Positions 8,559 through 17,600 of a stretch of 51,236 bases of DNA are shown here, piece after piece. Each line of letters starts with the position of its first letter. Position 1 is the stretch's first letter. Origin of the DNA: an uncultured Caulobacterales bacterium (GTDB lineage: Bacteria; Pseudomonadota; Alphaproteobacteria; Caulobacterales; Maricaulaceae); NCBI GenBank assembly GCA_938001915.1, contig CALLBD010000023.1, forward strand, positions 1-51,236, written 5' to 3'. The notes beneath the pieces are model-generated. The model worked only from the letters and a program-made list of their open reading frames with translations. It ran no database searches and was not told the DNA's origin. The position numbers and the translations under genes are program-made.

Positions 8559-8907
8559 AAAACCCGTGTCACACTAAACGGGTTCTTTCGAACATAGGAC
8601 AGGTGAGACGTCGCTTACTGGTTCGGGAGACGGTGGGTCTGAGCGACTGATAGTGACTTATCAGTAGGTGCCGGGACTTTAGGAGTGAGAGCCGATGCCT
8701 GGGGCCAGAGTTGCCTCAACTGGTAGGACAGACGGGCCGCTTCTTCAAAAACCATCGCCGCGTGGTTTGTGTATTCGTCTTACAATCGGATATACGGTCT
8801 TTGCGTAAAACACTTTTTTCTTTTTCGGTACTCCATCGTGAGGACCGACCACGCGGGCAGTCCTAACTTCCCGACTATGAGACTTCGGCAGACACTTAGA
8901 TTGTCTG
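8559..8907 (+). ncRNA. Candidate structured RNA / mobile element, copy A
   Basis: This non-coding stretch is homologous, block by block, to the inverted copy B at 26929-27370. The 5' block 8559-8604 matches B at 38 of 46 positions. Stems: AACCCG/CGGGTT (8561-8566 with 8579-8584, loop holding TGTCACAC), GTCGCTTA/TGAGCGAC (8610-8617 with 8640-8647), CTGAT/ATCAG (8647-8651 with 8660-8664), and CCGCGTGGT/ACCACGCGG (8758-8766 with 8848-8856). The 3' block 8849-8893 is almost identical to B. A hairpin CAGACA/TGTCTG (8889-8907) closes it. It fills most of the 589-bp gap between the antitoxin and the DoxX-like gene. The architecture recalls HEARO/omega-RNA or an IS200/IS605-type end, but no covariance search was run. 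Confidence 0.6.
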
Positions 8908-8924
8908 TGAGCTTATCCGCTTGC

Positions 8925-9308
8925 CTACACCTTCTCTGGCCGTGTGGCCCAATAGATAATCGCAATCAGCGGGAATTGTAGCGCGACTCTTATCCAGAGC
9001 GCGGCGGGACTGGCGGCCGTATCGCCAAAGGGAATACCCGCCATCGCCATGTAAATATTTGCGGGTAAGACCGCCAATAGAAAGAGACCCAAAATGATGC
9101 CCACACGCGGACGGAAATGCGGACAGAGCAACATCACCCCCATCGCAATTTCCATAAGACCCGTCACCCACACAATGAGTTTTGGGAACGGCAGACCCGG
9201 CGGAACGATGGCGGCGAAATCGTCAACGGCGACAAAATGCATGACGCCCGCCGCCACAAAGAACAGACAGAAAAAGACGCATAGCCCGTGTTTGATTACC
9301 CTCACCAT
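8925..9308 (-). CDS. DoxX-like family membrane protein
   Basis: This 127-aa protein has four predicted membrane helices: residues ~8-25, ~43-62, ~68-88 and ~104-121. The layout and motifs (FVAAGVMHFV, PFPKLIVWVTGLMEIAMGV, LLAVLPANIYMA) fit the DoxX/DoxX-like family of small four-helix inner-membrane proteins of unclear function. Its 3' end lies about 18 bases from the closing hairpin of structured element A, so the two are tail to tail. The short divergent spacer to argF (9309-9401) should hold both promoters. Confidence 0.83.
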   Translation of the reverse strand: MVRVIKHGLCVFFCLFFVAAGVMHFVAVDDFAAIVPPGLPFPKLIVWVTGLMEIAMGVMLLCPHFRPRVGIILGLFLLAVLPANIYMAMAGIPFGDTAASPAALWIRVALQFPLIAIIYWATRPEKV

Positions 9309-9401
9309 AATGCGACCTTACCTCTGCGCTGCGGCGAGTCAAAGTCATCTTGCGCGGCCTCGCTGATTTCGCTATTCCATCGTTTTGCACGGACCCGCCC
9401 C

Positions 9402-10337
9402 ATGCCACATTTCATCTCTCTTGCTGATATTCCTGCCGCAGAGCTGCGCGCCATTTTGGATGACGCCCATGCGATGAAAGCCGCCCGTAAAGGTCAGGCC
9501 AAAGGCAGTATCGACCCTCGCCCCGCGCTGCACGGCGAAACGCTGGCGATGATTTTCGAGAAAGCTTCGACGCGCACGCGCTTCTCCTTCGAGCAAGGCC
9601 TACGCCAGCTCGGCGGGACCTCTATTGTGGCGGGTGCCAATGATATGCAGCTCGGGCGCGGAGAAAGCGTGGCTGACACGGCGCGTGTATTATCCCGTTT
9701 TGTCGATGCAGTGATGATCCGCTCTAACGCCCATAGCACCATTACGGATTTCGCCGAGCATGCGGATATTCCCGTGATTAATGGCCTGTCTGATCATAAT
9801 CATCCGTGTCAGATTATGGCCGACCTCCAAACCCTAGAGGAACGCGGCGTGACCCTGAAAGGGGCGAAGCTGGCATGGATTGGCGATGGCAATAATGTGC
9901 TGGCGAGTTTCGTCAATGCGGCCCCCGCCTTTGGCTTTGAGCTACGGATAAGCTCGCCTGAAGGCTACCGCCTGGAGGAAAATCCAAAGACGCGGGGCCT
10001 GATTAAAGCCGCCCGCAATAAGGGGGCAGTTATTCACGACGGGCTAAGCCCCGACGCGGCAGCGGAAGACGCAGATGCGCTGATTACGGATTGCTGGGTG
10101 TCTATGGGCGATACAGATAAGGCGGAGCGGCTCAAAGCGCTGGGGCCCTATCAGATTGACGCGGCCCGCATGGCGCGCGCGAAAAAAGACGCGCTTTTCC
10201 TACATTGCCTGCCCGCCTATCGCGGCCAAGAAATGACGGCAGAGGTCTTGGAGTGCCCGCAAAGCGTGGTCTGGGATGAAGCCGAAAATCGGCTCCATGC
10301 GCAAAAGGCTGTCGTGAAATGGTGTCTTGGAAAGTAG
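9402..10337 (+). CDS. argF: Ornithine carbamoyltransferase
   Basis: ArgF condenses ornithine and carbamoyl phosphate to citrulline in arginine synthesis. Visible motifs: carbamoyl-phosphate binding STRTR (residues 56-60), HPCQ (134-137), and the ornithine-binding HCLPAYRG near the C-terminus. The open frame extends upstream to 9288, but the ATG at 9402 gives the usual 311-residue protein beginning MPHFISLADI. The extra 38 residues are not like the family and overlap the divergent DoxX-like start. In many alphaproteobacteria argF follows argD; here argD is not adjacent. Confidence 0.95.
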   Translation: MPHFISLADIPAAELRAILDDAHAMKAARKGQAKGSIDPRPALHGETLAMIFEKASTRTRFSFEQGLRQLGGTSIVAGANDMQLGRGESVADTARVLSRFVDAVMIRSNAHSTITDFAEHADIPVINGLSDHNHPCQIMADLQTLEERGVTLKGAKLAWIGDGNNVLASFVNAAPAFGFELRISSPEGYRLEENPKTRGLIKAARNKGAVIHDGLSPDAAAEDADALITDCWVSMGDTDKAERLKALGPYQIDAARMARAKKDALFLHCLPAYRGQEMTAEVLECPQSVVWDEAENRLHAQKAVVKWCLGK

Positions 10338-10388
10338 TGTTGGGAAATAGGTTTGGAAAAATAGGTATTAACCAAACGGAAAGCGGAC

Positions 10389-10853
10389 ATGAAAACATCG
10401 ACGGCCACGCGTATTAATGCCCCTGCCGCAACTATCTTCCTTTGGCTGGAAGATAAGGACCGTCTTCAAAAATGGGTACCTAACCTCGCCGAGGATGAGG
10501 TCATCCTCGACACGCCAGAAAAAATTGGTTCGCGCTTTCGGCAGGTCTTCCTTGAGAAAGGCCGCGAGATGGAGATGACGGGCGAGATTACAGCCTATGA
10601 GGAAAATGCCCGCATGCGCGTGTTCATGACGGGCCAAATGTTCAATCTGGATGTGGACTATGTCCTGACGGCGGTGTCCGATGCGCAAACAGATGTAAGG
10701 CAAGACACAGATATTGCGTTCAAGGGATTTCTAAAACTCTTCGCCCCGCTCATGATTTTGATGTCAAAACTCTCAAGCCAAGACCCGCAAGCCGACGCCC
10801 ATGCCAAGCTAAAGGCGATGGCTGAAGCCGAATATCAGGCGGAGTCAAATTAA
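10389..10853 (+). CDS. SRPBCC family protein
   Basis: The 154-aa protein has the START/SRPBCC fold pattern: TRINAPAATIFLWLEDKDRL at the N-terminus, a central RFRQVFLEKGREMEMTGEI, and a C-terminal amphipathic helix (DAHAKLKAMAEAEYQ). These proteins form a hydrophobic ligand cavity and include polyketide-cyclase-like and stress-related members; the ligand here is unknown. It lies 51 bp after argF in the same direction and may share its transcript. Confidence 0.8.
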   Translation: MKTSTATRINAPAATIFLWLEDKDRLQKWVPNLAEDEVILDTPEKIGSRFRQVFLEKGREMEMTGEITAYEENARMRVFMTGQMFNLDVDYVLTAVSDAQTDVRQDTDIAFKGFLKLFAPLMILMSKLSSQDPQADAHAKLKAMAEAEYQAESN

Positions 10854-10903
10854 GCCGCGACTCGCGAATGATAGCGCCACTGATTGCCACGCTTTATTTC
10901 ACT

Positions 10904-12058
10904 CTAGCTGCCTTCGTTCAGGCGTAGCCAATCTCGCCGGGGCAGACCATAGAGCTGATCAAGGAACTCAAGTTGCAGTCCAATGGGGCGGGAATGGGGG
11001 CTATTCCACATCATGGCAATGCCGGCTTGCTGTTCGGGGTCAAACAGGACCAGGGCGCGGTAGCCTTGCACGCCGCCGCGATGTCCGACGACCTTTCGCC
11101 CATGATAGTCATAGACGCGCCAGCCCAGACCGTAATGCGCATTTTTCATGTCGCTATATCTGCGGTTCAAAAAGTTCTGCTCGGAGCGCGTCTCCACTAC
11201 TGGCGCTTGCATGGCTGATAAACGTTCAGCCGGGATTTGCGCGCTTTCGGGGAACTGCGCTGTCATCCATTTCGCGAGATCGCGCACCGAGGAATTCACA
11301 CCCGCGGCGGCAGGAACGCGGTAATAGGTCGGCTTCACTTGGGAAATCGCTTTCCCATAGCGGCCATGGGGGCGGGCCCAGTTTTTATTCCTCACCAGAC
11401 CTTCCAAGGTCACGCTGGCAGTATCCATTTCTAAGGGGTCAAAAATACGCGTTTTCAATACGCTCTTATAGGGCAGACCCGTTTGGCCTTCGATAATTTC
11501 TGCCGCAGCATCATAGGCCACATTTTGATAGGTATGGCAGGTGCCAGGCGCACACAACAGATTGACCCCTGATAGAGCGCGGCGGGTTGATTTTGCGGGA
11601 TGCCCCGCCTCTATGCGGTTATCATAGGCATTTCGAACAATACCAGTTTGATGCGACAATAGATGGGTGAGGTTGACCGTCTGACTATCGGGCCCGGGTA
11701 AATCTAATGAGGGCGCTAAGGCTTCGGCGGAGTCCGCAAGGCTGAGTTTATCATCCTCAACCAGCGACAACAGCGTATTGGCTGCCACCCCTTTGGATAG
11801 GCTCGCCCACCGAAAAACCGTGTCTTCCGTGACAAACTCACCGCTATCGCGCAGGGTTTCGCCATATCCTTTAGCGAAAGTCGTCTCACCATTTTCGACA
11901 ATGGCGACCGCCAGTCCCGTCATTTCATATTGAGTCATCAATGCGCCAGCGCGGCGATCAATCTCAGCGATGTCGATTTGCGCGGCCGCTGGCGTCACCC
12001 AAAAGAGCGCGAGTATAAAGAGGAGGCGTTTCAAGGCGGTGGCTGGAGTCCCTAGCAA
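10904..12058 (-). CDS. Serine hydrolase, class C beta-lactamase/PBP-like
   Basis: This protein of up to 384 aa begins with a signal peptide (LLFILALFWVTPAAAQ). The active-site SxxK is SLSK in RWASLSKGVAAN. The second motif is YQN in HTYQNVAYDA. The third, KTG-like, motif is HRGG in VGHRGGVQGY. The fold is shared by class C beta-lactamases, DD-peptidases and esterases (EstB), so beta-lactam resistance should not be assumed. The start codon in this frame is TTG with no clear ribosome site, so the true start is uncertain by about eight residues. Its stop is convergent with the SRPBCC gene. Confidence 0.88.
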   Translation of the reverse strand: MLGTPATALKRLLFILALFWVTPAAAQIDIAEIDRRAGALMTQYEMTGLAVAIVENGETTFAKGYGETLRDSGEFVTEDTVFRWASLSKGVAANTLLSLVEDDKLSLADSAEALAPSLDLPGPDSQTVNLTHLLSHQTGIVRNAYDNRIEAGHPAKSTRRALSGVNLLCAPGTCHTYQNVAYDAAAEIIEGQTGLPYKSVLKTRIFDPLEMDTASVTLEGLVRNKNWARPHGRYGKAISQVKPTYYRVPAAAGVNSSVRDLAKWMTAQFPESAQIPAERLSAMQAPVVETRSEQNFLNRRYSDMKNAHYGLGWRVYDYHGRKVVGHRGGVQGYRALVLFDPEQQAGIAMMWNSPHSRPIGLQLEFLDQLYGLPRRDWLRLNEGS

Positions 12059-12091
12059 ATGAGCATTGTTACGTGAAAACTGAAAAGCCGA

Positions 12092-12904
12092 TTAGGTCGC
12101 AAAAATCCAAATCAGCAAGCCAGCCCCTAATAGTAAGCGGTAAATCATGAAAGGAAAGAAGCCAATCCGTCCTACCCACTTCATAAACAGTGCAATACAG
12201 GCATAGGCCGTCACAAAAGACAGGCCTGCCACAACGAGGCCGTTCATCAATGTTGCAGAGTGGGCCGTTTTCTCAGCCCCCATCAGCTTCAACATGGCAT
12301 ATAGGCCGCCCGCGCCGATTATGGGTAAACTCATGAGCATAGAAAAACGTGCAGCGGCTTCTCGCGATAGTCCCAAGACACGGCCTGCTGTCATTGTAAT
12401 TCCAGAGCGTGAAGTTCCAGGAATGAGCGCCAAGGATTGCGCCAGACCCATAGTGACAGCGCCGCCCCAGCTTAACGCTTTGACAGGCTTATCTGATTTT
12501 GCTTTCACATCGGACAGCCAAAGCAACACACCAAAGACTATCGTTGTAAAGGCAATAATTAGCGGGGACCGCAGCAAATCATCCCATCCCTGAGAGGCCA
12601 ATAGAAACCCTAAGAACAAAGCTGGCGGCGTGGAAATTATGAGATTTAATGCTAAGGCACTGTTGGTATTTAGCTTTCGCTGCAGCAAATCGAGCGAACC
12701 TCTCAATATATCCGCGACATCTTTGCGAAAATAGAGAAGAACAGCGAAAAGCGACCCAAAATGGGCCATCACATCGATTAGAGGACCTTGATCGGGCCAT
12801 CCGAGGAGCTGCGCAGGCAAGATGAGATGGGCCGAGCTACTGATGGGGAGAAATTCCGTCAGTCCTTGAATAAGCGCTAAAACAATAAGATGAAGCCAAG
12901 ACAT
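12092..12904 (-). CDS. uppP: Undecaprenyl-diphosphatase
   Basis: UppP (BacA) removes a phosphate from undecaprenyl pyrophosphate in the inner membrane, recycling the lipid carrier for peptidoglycan and polysaccharides. The 270-aa length is standard. The conserved segment GLTEFLPISSSAHLIL lies at residues ~14-29, and LIPGTSRSG carries the second catalytic motif. About eight hydrophobic segments are visible. It is followed 33 bp later by the serine hydrolase in the same direction, a plausible envelope operon. Confidence 0.95.
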   Translation of the reverse strand: MSWLHLIVLALIQGLTEFLPISSSAHLILPAQLLGWPDQGPLIDVMAHFGSLFAVLLYFRKDVADILRGSLDLLQRKLNTNSALALNLIISTPPALFLGFLLASQGWDDLLRSPLIIAFTTIVFGVLLWLSDVKAKSDKPVKALSWGGAVTMGLAQSLALIPGTSRSGITMTAGRVLGLSREAAARFSMLMSLPIIGAGGLYAMLKLMGAEKTAHSATLMNGLVVAGLSFVTAYACIALFMKWVGRIGFFPFMIYRLLLGAGLLIWIFAT

Positions 12905-13169
12905 AGTTCGCTTTATGGGGTCAGGGTTAAAGTTTTCTTTGGAATGGAGATATGTCCGAGTGAATTTTCAGAAAATATCATGATTTCACATTATGAGTAA
13001 AAATGGCTTTCCTCCAAAATATCCCTCGATTTATATAAAAATTTAATAAAAACAATATTTTGAATGAATTCATATTTCGAAATTATATCCCCATTGGACA
13101 AATTGTCGCATCTTGTGCAATCTAAAATCTCTCTGTATAGGCCCCGCAGAAATTAAGGAATCTGCCAAA

Positions 13170-14639
13170 ATGGCCAAAAAAGACACATCATCCCCCGCCC
13201 CTGCTTCATCCGTTGCGAAACGTAAGATGCTACAATTCGTCAATACGCCGCGCGACATGCCTCTCAAACGAGACGCTGACGTCCGTAATGAGGATTATCT
13301 GGAGATTTACGGCGATTATATTGGCGAAAAAGCTCAAGAGCAGGCCTCGCGCTGCAGCCAATGCGGCGTGCCCTTCTGCCAGAACCATTGCCCGCTGCAG
13401 AACAACATCCCTGACTGGCTCAAACTGACAGCTGAAGGCCGCACGCAAGAAGCTTGGGAAGTCTCCAATGCGACTAATAATATGCCAGAAATTTGCGGGC
13501 GCATCTGTCCGCAAGACCGCCTCTGCGAAGGCTCCTGCGTGATTGAGCAATCTGGCCACGGCACTGTAACCATTGGCTCCGTTGAACGGTTTTTATCAGA
13601 TACAGCTTGGCAAGAAGGCTGGATTCAGCCTCTCAGTCCTACGAAAGAACGGGCGCTATCCGTTGGGATTATTGGCGCAGGTCCCGCGGGTCTAGCGACG
13701 GCCGAGCAACTGCGCGAAGAAGGCTGGCAAGTCACAGTTTATGACCGCCACGACCGCGCGGGCGGTTTGCTAATATACGGCATCCCAAACTTCAAACTCG
13801 ACAAATCTATCGTCGAGCGCCGCGTAAAGCGCCTAGAAGAAGGCGGCATTACATTCGTTCTAAATTGCGATGTCGGCACCGACATTAGTTTCGAGAAATT
13901 GCGCGAAAAGCATCAAGCGGTTCTCATTTCAACGGGCGTTTATAAAGCCCGCGACCTGACGGTTCCGGGCGCTGGCGCGGACGGCGTTGTGCCTGCCCTT
14001 GATTTCTTGATCGATAGCAATCGCCGCGGATTGGGCGACAAAATCTCATCGGAAACTGCCGATGGGAAAAAAGTTGTCGTAATTGGCGGCGGTGATACGG
14101 CCATGGATTGCGTGAGAACCGCCGTGCGCCAGGGCGCGTCCTCTGTAACCTGTCTATACCGCCGCGATCACGCCAATATGCCAGGGTCTCGCCGCGAGAC
14201 AGCTAATGCGCAGGAAGAAGGCGTTACATTTGAGTGGCTCGCCTCACCTAAGGCCGTTCACGACACAGATGGACGCGCGAGCAAGCTCCGCGCAGACCGT
14301 ATGCGCCTCGGCCCAAAAGACGCCTCTGGCCGTCAGTCTCCTGAAACGACGGGCGAAGAGTTTGATATCGATGCAGATATTGTCATTAAAGCGCTCGGTT
14401 TTACACCAGAAGATATGAAGGCTCTTACGCCAGAACTCACGGTGACGCGTTGGGGCACGCTACGCGTGAACCCGCTCACATTTGAAACAAACCTCCCTGG
14501 TGTTTACGCCGCTGGCGACATTGTCCGCGGCGCCAGCCTTGTGGTTTGGGCCATTCGCGAAGGCCGCGACGCCGCCGTTGCCATGCATAAATATCTGCTG
14601 GGCCTAGAACGTGCGCAAATGCTCGAGGCTGCAGAATGA
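13170..14639 (+). CDS. gltD: Glutamate synthase small subunit (NADPH)
   Basis: GltD passes electrons from NADPH through FAD and Fe-S clusters to GltB. The frame opens at 13113, but the ATG at 13170 (MAKKDTSS) has an AAGGA ribosome site ~11 bases upstream and gives 489 residues, the family length. Cysteine motifs for the 4Fe-4S clusters are near the N-terminus (CSQCGVPFCQNHCPL and CGRICPQDRLCEGSC). Two nucleotide-binding motifs follow: GIIGAGPAGLA (FAD) and VVIGGGDTAMD (NADPH). It overlaps gltB by four bases (ATGA). The gltD-gltB order is the reverse of the common arrangement. The AT-rich 265-bp region upstream is the probable promoter. Confidence 0.95.
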   Translation: MAKKDTSSPAPASSVAKRKMLQFVNTPRDMPLKRDADVRNEDYLEIYGDYIGEKAQEQASRCSQCGVPFCQNHCPLQNNIPDWLKLTAEGRTQEAWEVSNATNNMPEICGRICPQDRLCEGSCVIEQSGHGTVTIGSVERFLSDTAWQEGWIQPLSPTKERALSVGIIGAGPAGLATAEQLREEGWQVTVYDRHDRAGGLLIYGIPNFKLDKSIVERRVKRLEEGGITFVLNCDVGTDISFEKLREKHQAVLISTGVYKARDLTVPGAGADGVVPALDFLIDSNRRGLGDKISSETADGKKVVVIGGGDTAMDCVRTAVRQGASSVTCLYRRDHANMPGSRRETANAQEEGVTFEWLASPKAVHDTDGRASKLRADRMRLGPKDASGRQSPETTGEEFDIDADIVIKALGFTPEDMKALTPELTVTRWGTLRVNPLTFETNLPGVYAAGDIVRGASLVVWAIREGRDAAVAMHKYLLGLERAQMLEAAE

Positions 14640-17600
14640 GTAAAGATATCCAACACGGCCAAACAAACCAAACCCTAAAACACGCAAGACCTTCAATGAC
14701 CGATCAAAATAACTGGCTCAATGATTACACAGCTAAACGCGAGGCGTTAATCGCGACAAATGCCTATGACCCCGCGCATGAGCGCGCTAATTGCGGCGTG
14801 GGTCTCGTCGCGTCCGTTGACGGTACACCACGGCGCGATGTCGTCGAGAAGTCCATTCAAGCGCTGAAAAATGTTTGGCATCGGGGCGCGGTGGACGCCG
14901 ATGGTAAGACGGGTGACGGTGCAGGCATCCGTCTTGACATTCCACAAGAATTTTTCCGCGCCCAAGTCGAGCGCACAGGCCATAAACCTGCTAATGTAAA
15001 AATTGCGGTTGGCATGATTTTCTTACCGCGCACAGATTTTGGCGCGCAAGAAGCCGCTCGGACGATTGTTGAAACTGAACTGCTCAAAGAAGGCTTTTAC
15101 ATCTACGGATGGCGGCAAGTCCCAATCGATGTGTCCATTATTGGTGACAAAGCGAAAGCTACCCGTCCCGCGATTGAGCAAGTCATGTTCCGCGACCCCA
15201 AGGGACGCAAAGGCAATACATTAGAGCGCGAACTTTATATTGTCCGCCGCCGTATTGAAAAGCGCGTCATTGAAGCCGCTATTCCAAGCTTTTACGTCTG
15301 CTCTCTCTCGGTTCAGACAATCATTTATAAGGGTATGTTCCTTGCCGAGGACATCGATAATTTCTTCCTCGACCTGAAAGATGAGCGCTTCATTTCGCGT
15401 GCGGCGATTTATCATCAGCGCTTTTCAACCAACACCTTCCCGTCTTGGAAACTCGCACAGCCGTTTCGCATGCTTGCCCATAATGGTGAGATCAATACGC
15501 TGAAAGCTAATGTCAATCATATGAAAAGCCATGAAATTAAAATGGCCTCTTCTGCTTTCTCGGACCGCGCCGAAGACGTAAAACCTGTCATCCAAAAAGG
15601 AAGCTCAGACTCTGCGGCCTTAGATGCTGTTTTTGAGCTGCTCGTGCGAGCAGGACGCACAGCCCCCATGGCAAAGACATTGCTCGTACCCGAAGCCTAT
15701 TCCAAACGCAGTGAGCTAATGCCTGAAAGCTGGCGCTCACTTTACGAATATTGCAATGCGGTTATGGAACCTTGGGACGGTCCCGCCGCCCTTGCGGCCT
15801 ATGACGGACGCTGGGTTATGGCGGGTCTTGATAGGAACGGTCTTCGCCCTCTGCGTTTCTCACTATCGAAAGATGGCATCCTAGCCGTTGGCTCCGAAAC
15901 GGGCATGTGTCCGATGGATGAAGCCGACATTGTAAAGCGCGGCGCGCTGAAACCTGGCCGAATGATTGCTGTCGATTTGGAAGAGGGTAAATTTTATAAC
16001 TCCAGTGAAATTATGGACGAGTTGGCCAATAAGAAGCCTTATAAGAAATGGCTCGAAAAATCGCTGAACCTGGACGAAAAGCTCGCAGGGCCAGAAAGCG
16101 TGACACTTACCGGTGAGGCGCTTGCGCGCCGTCAAATGTCCTGTGGACAGACCTTAGAGGATTTAGAGCTCATCCTGTCTCCCATGGCCGAAATGGGCAA
16201 AGAGACCGTAGGGTCTATGGGGGATGATACGCCGCTGGCTGTTCTGTCAGACATCTACAGACCGTTAAGCCATTTCTTCCGTCAAAACTTCAGCCAAGTG
16301 ACCAACCCCCCAATCGACCCGCTTCGGGAAACACGGGTCATGGGTTTGAAAACCCGCTTTAGAAATTTACGAAACATCCTCGCTCAGGCAGGCACGCAAA
16401 CGAAAGAGATGCTGGTTCTCGAAAGTCCTGTGATGACAACAGGCATGTATGAGCGCTACGTCAAAATGGTTGGGGACAAGAAAGTCTGCGTCATTGATTG
16501 CACCTTTGATCCAAATGAAGCGCGGGCCAAACCCGGCGGGCGAACCCTCAAATCTCTTCTCGCGCGCATCAAACAAGAAGCCGAAGACGCCGTGCGTAGC
16601 GGCATCGAAGACATTGTCTTATCTGACGAATTTACAGATGAACATAAAACCGCGGCGCCGATTATCTTGTGTGTTGGCGCCGTACAAACGCATCTTGTCG
16701 CGCAAGGATTACGCTCATCTTGTTCAATCCTTGTCCGCTCGGCAGAATGTTTGGACACCCATTATTTTGCCGTATTAATTGGCGCCGGGGCAACCGCCGT
16801 TAATGCCTATATGGCACAAGATTCTCTGTCGGACCGCGTGAAGCGGGGCTTACTAGATATGTCGACTGACGAAGCCGTGGCGCAATATAAAAAGGCGATT
16901 GAAGGCGGACTTCTGAAGATTATTTCGAAAAACGGAATTTCCGTTATCTCTTCTTATCGCGGCGGAAATAATTTCGAAGCGCTGGGCTTATCTCGCGCGC
17001 TTGTGGGGGAAAATTTCCCAGGCATGACTAGCCGTATTTCAGGTATCGGGTTGGCAGGTTTGGAAATCAAAACCATCGACGCACATGAAGCCGCCTATGA
17101 AAGCTCCGTTGTGAGGCTGCCTGTTGGCGGGCTTTACCGCGTCCGTGCAAAGGGGGAACGTCACGCTTATCAGGCGGACATGATCCATATGCTACAAGAG
17201 GCCACAACGCGGGGTGACTATGAGCTGTACCGCAAATATGCGGAGGTCGTGAACAACCAAGCCCCGATACAAATTCGGGATTTGTTGGACTTCAAATCGG
17301 CAGAGAAAACGCTTCCATTGAACCGGGTTCAATCCGTAAATGAAATTCGCCACCGCTTCTGTACGCCGGGTATGTCACTGGGCGCGCTCTCACCCGAGGC
17401 GCATGGCACGTTGAATATCGCTATGAACCGTATCGGCGCAAAATCAGTTTCAGGCGAAGGCGGCGAAGACCGCGCGCGCTATAAGCCGCTTCCCAATGGC
17501 GATAATCCAAACTCAGCCGTAAAGCAAATTGCGTCAGGCCGTTTTGGCGTAACAGCGGAATATCTAAATCAGTGCCGCGAGATTGAAATTAAAGTCGCAC

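Noticed and set aside
8559-8907. Group II intron, RNase P RNA or tmRNA as the identity of elements A and B
   Set aside because: No recognisable domain V, no RNase P core or GGAAAGTCC-like signature, and no tag reading frame; two copies also argue against single-copy housekeeping RNAs.
8769-8981. Open frames on both strands across element A
   Set aside because: They lack ribosome sites, span the conserved stems and the DoxX-like gene end, and are not shared in frame between copies A and B.
10904-12058. Antibiotic-resistance beta-lactamase
   Set aside because: The SxxK/YxN/HRGG layout is shared by esterases and peptidases; nothing in the sequence or neighbourhood (no ampR) supports resistance.
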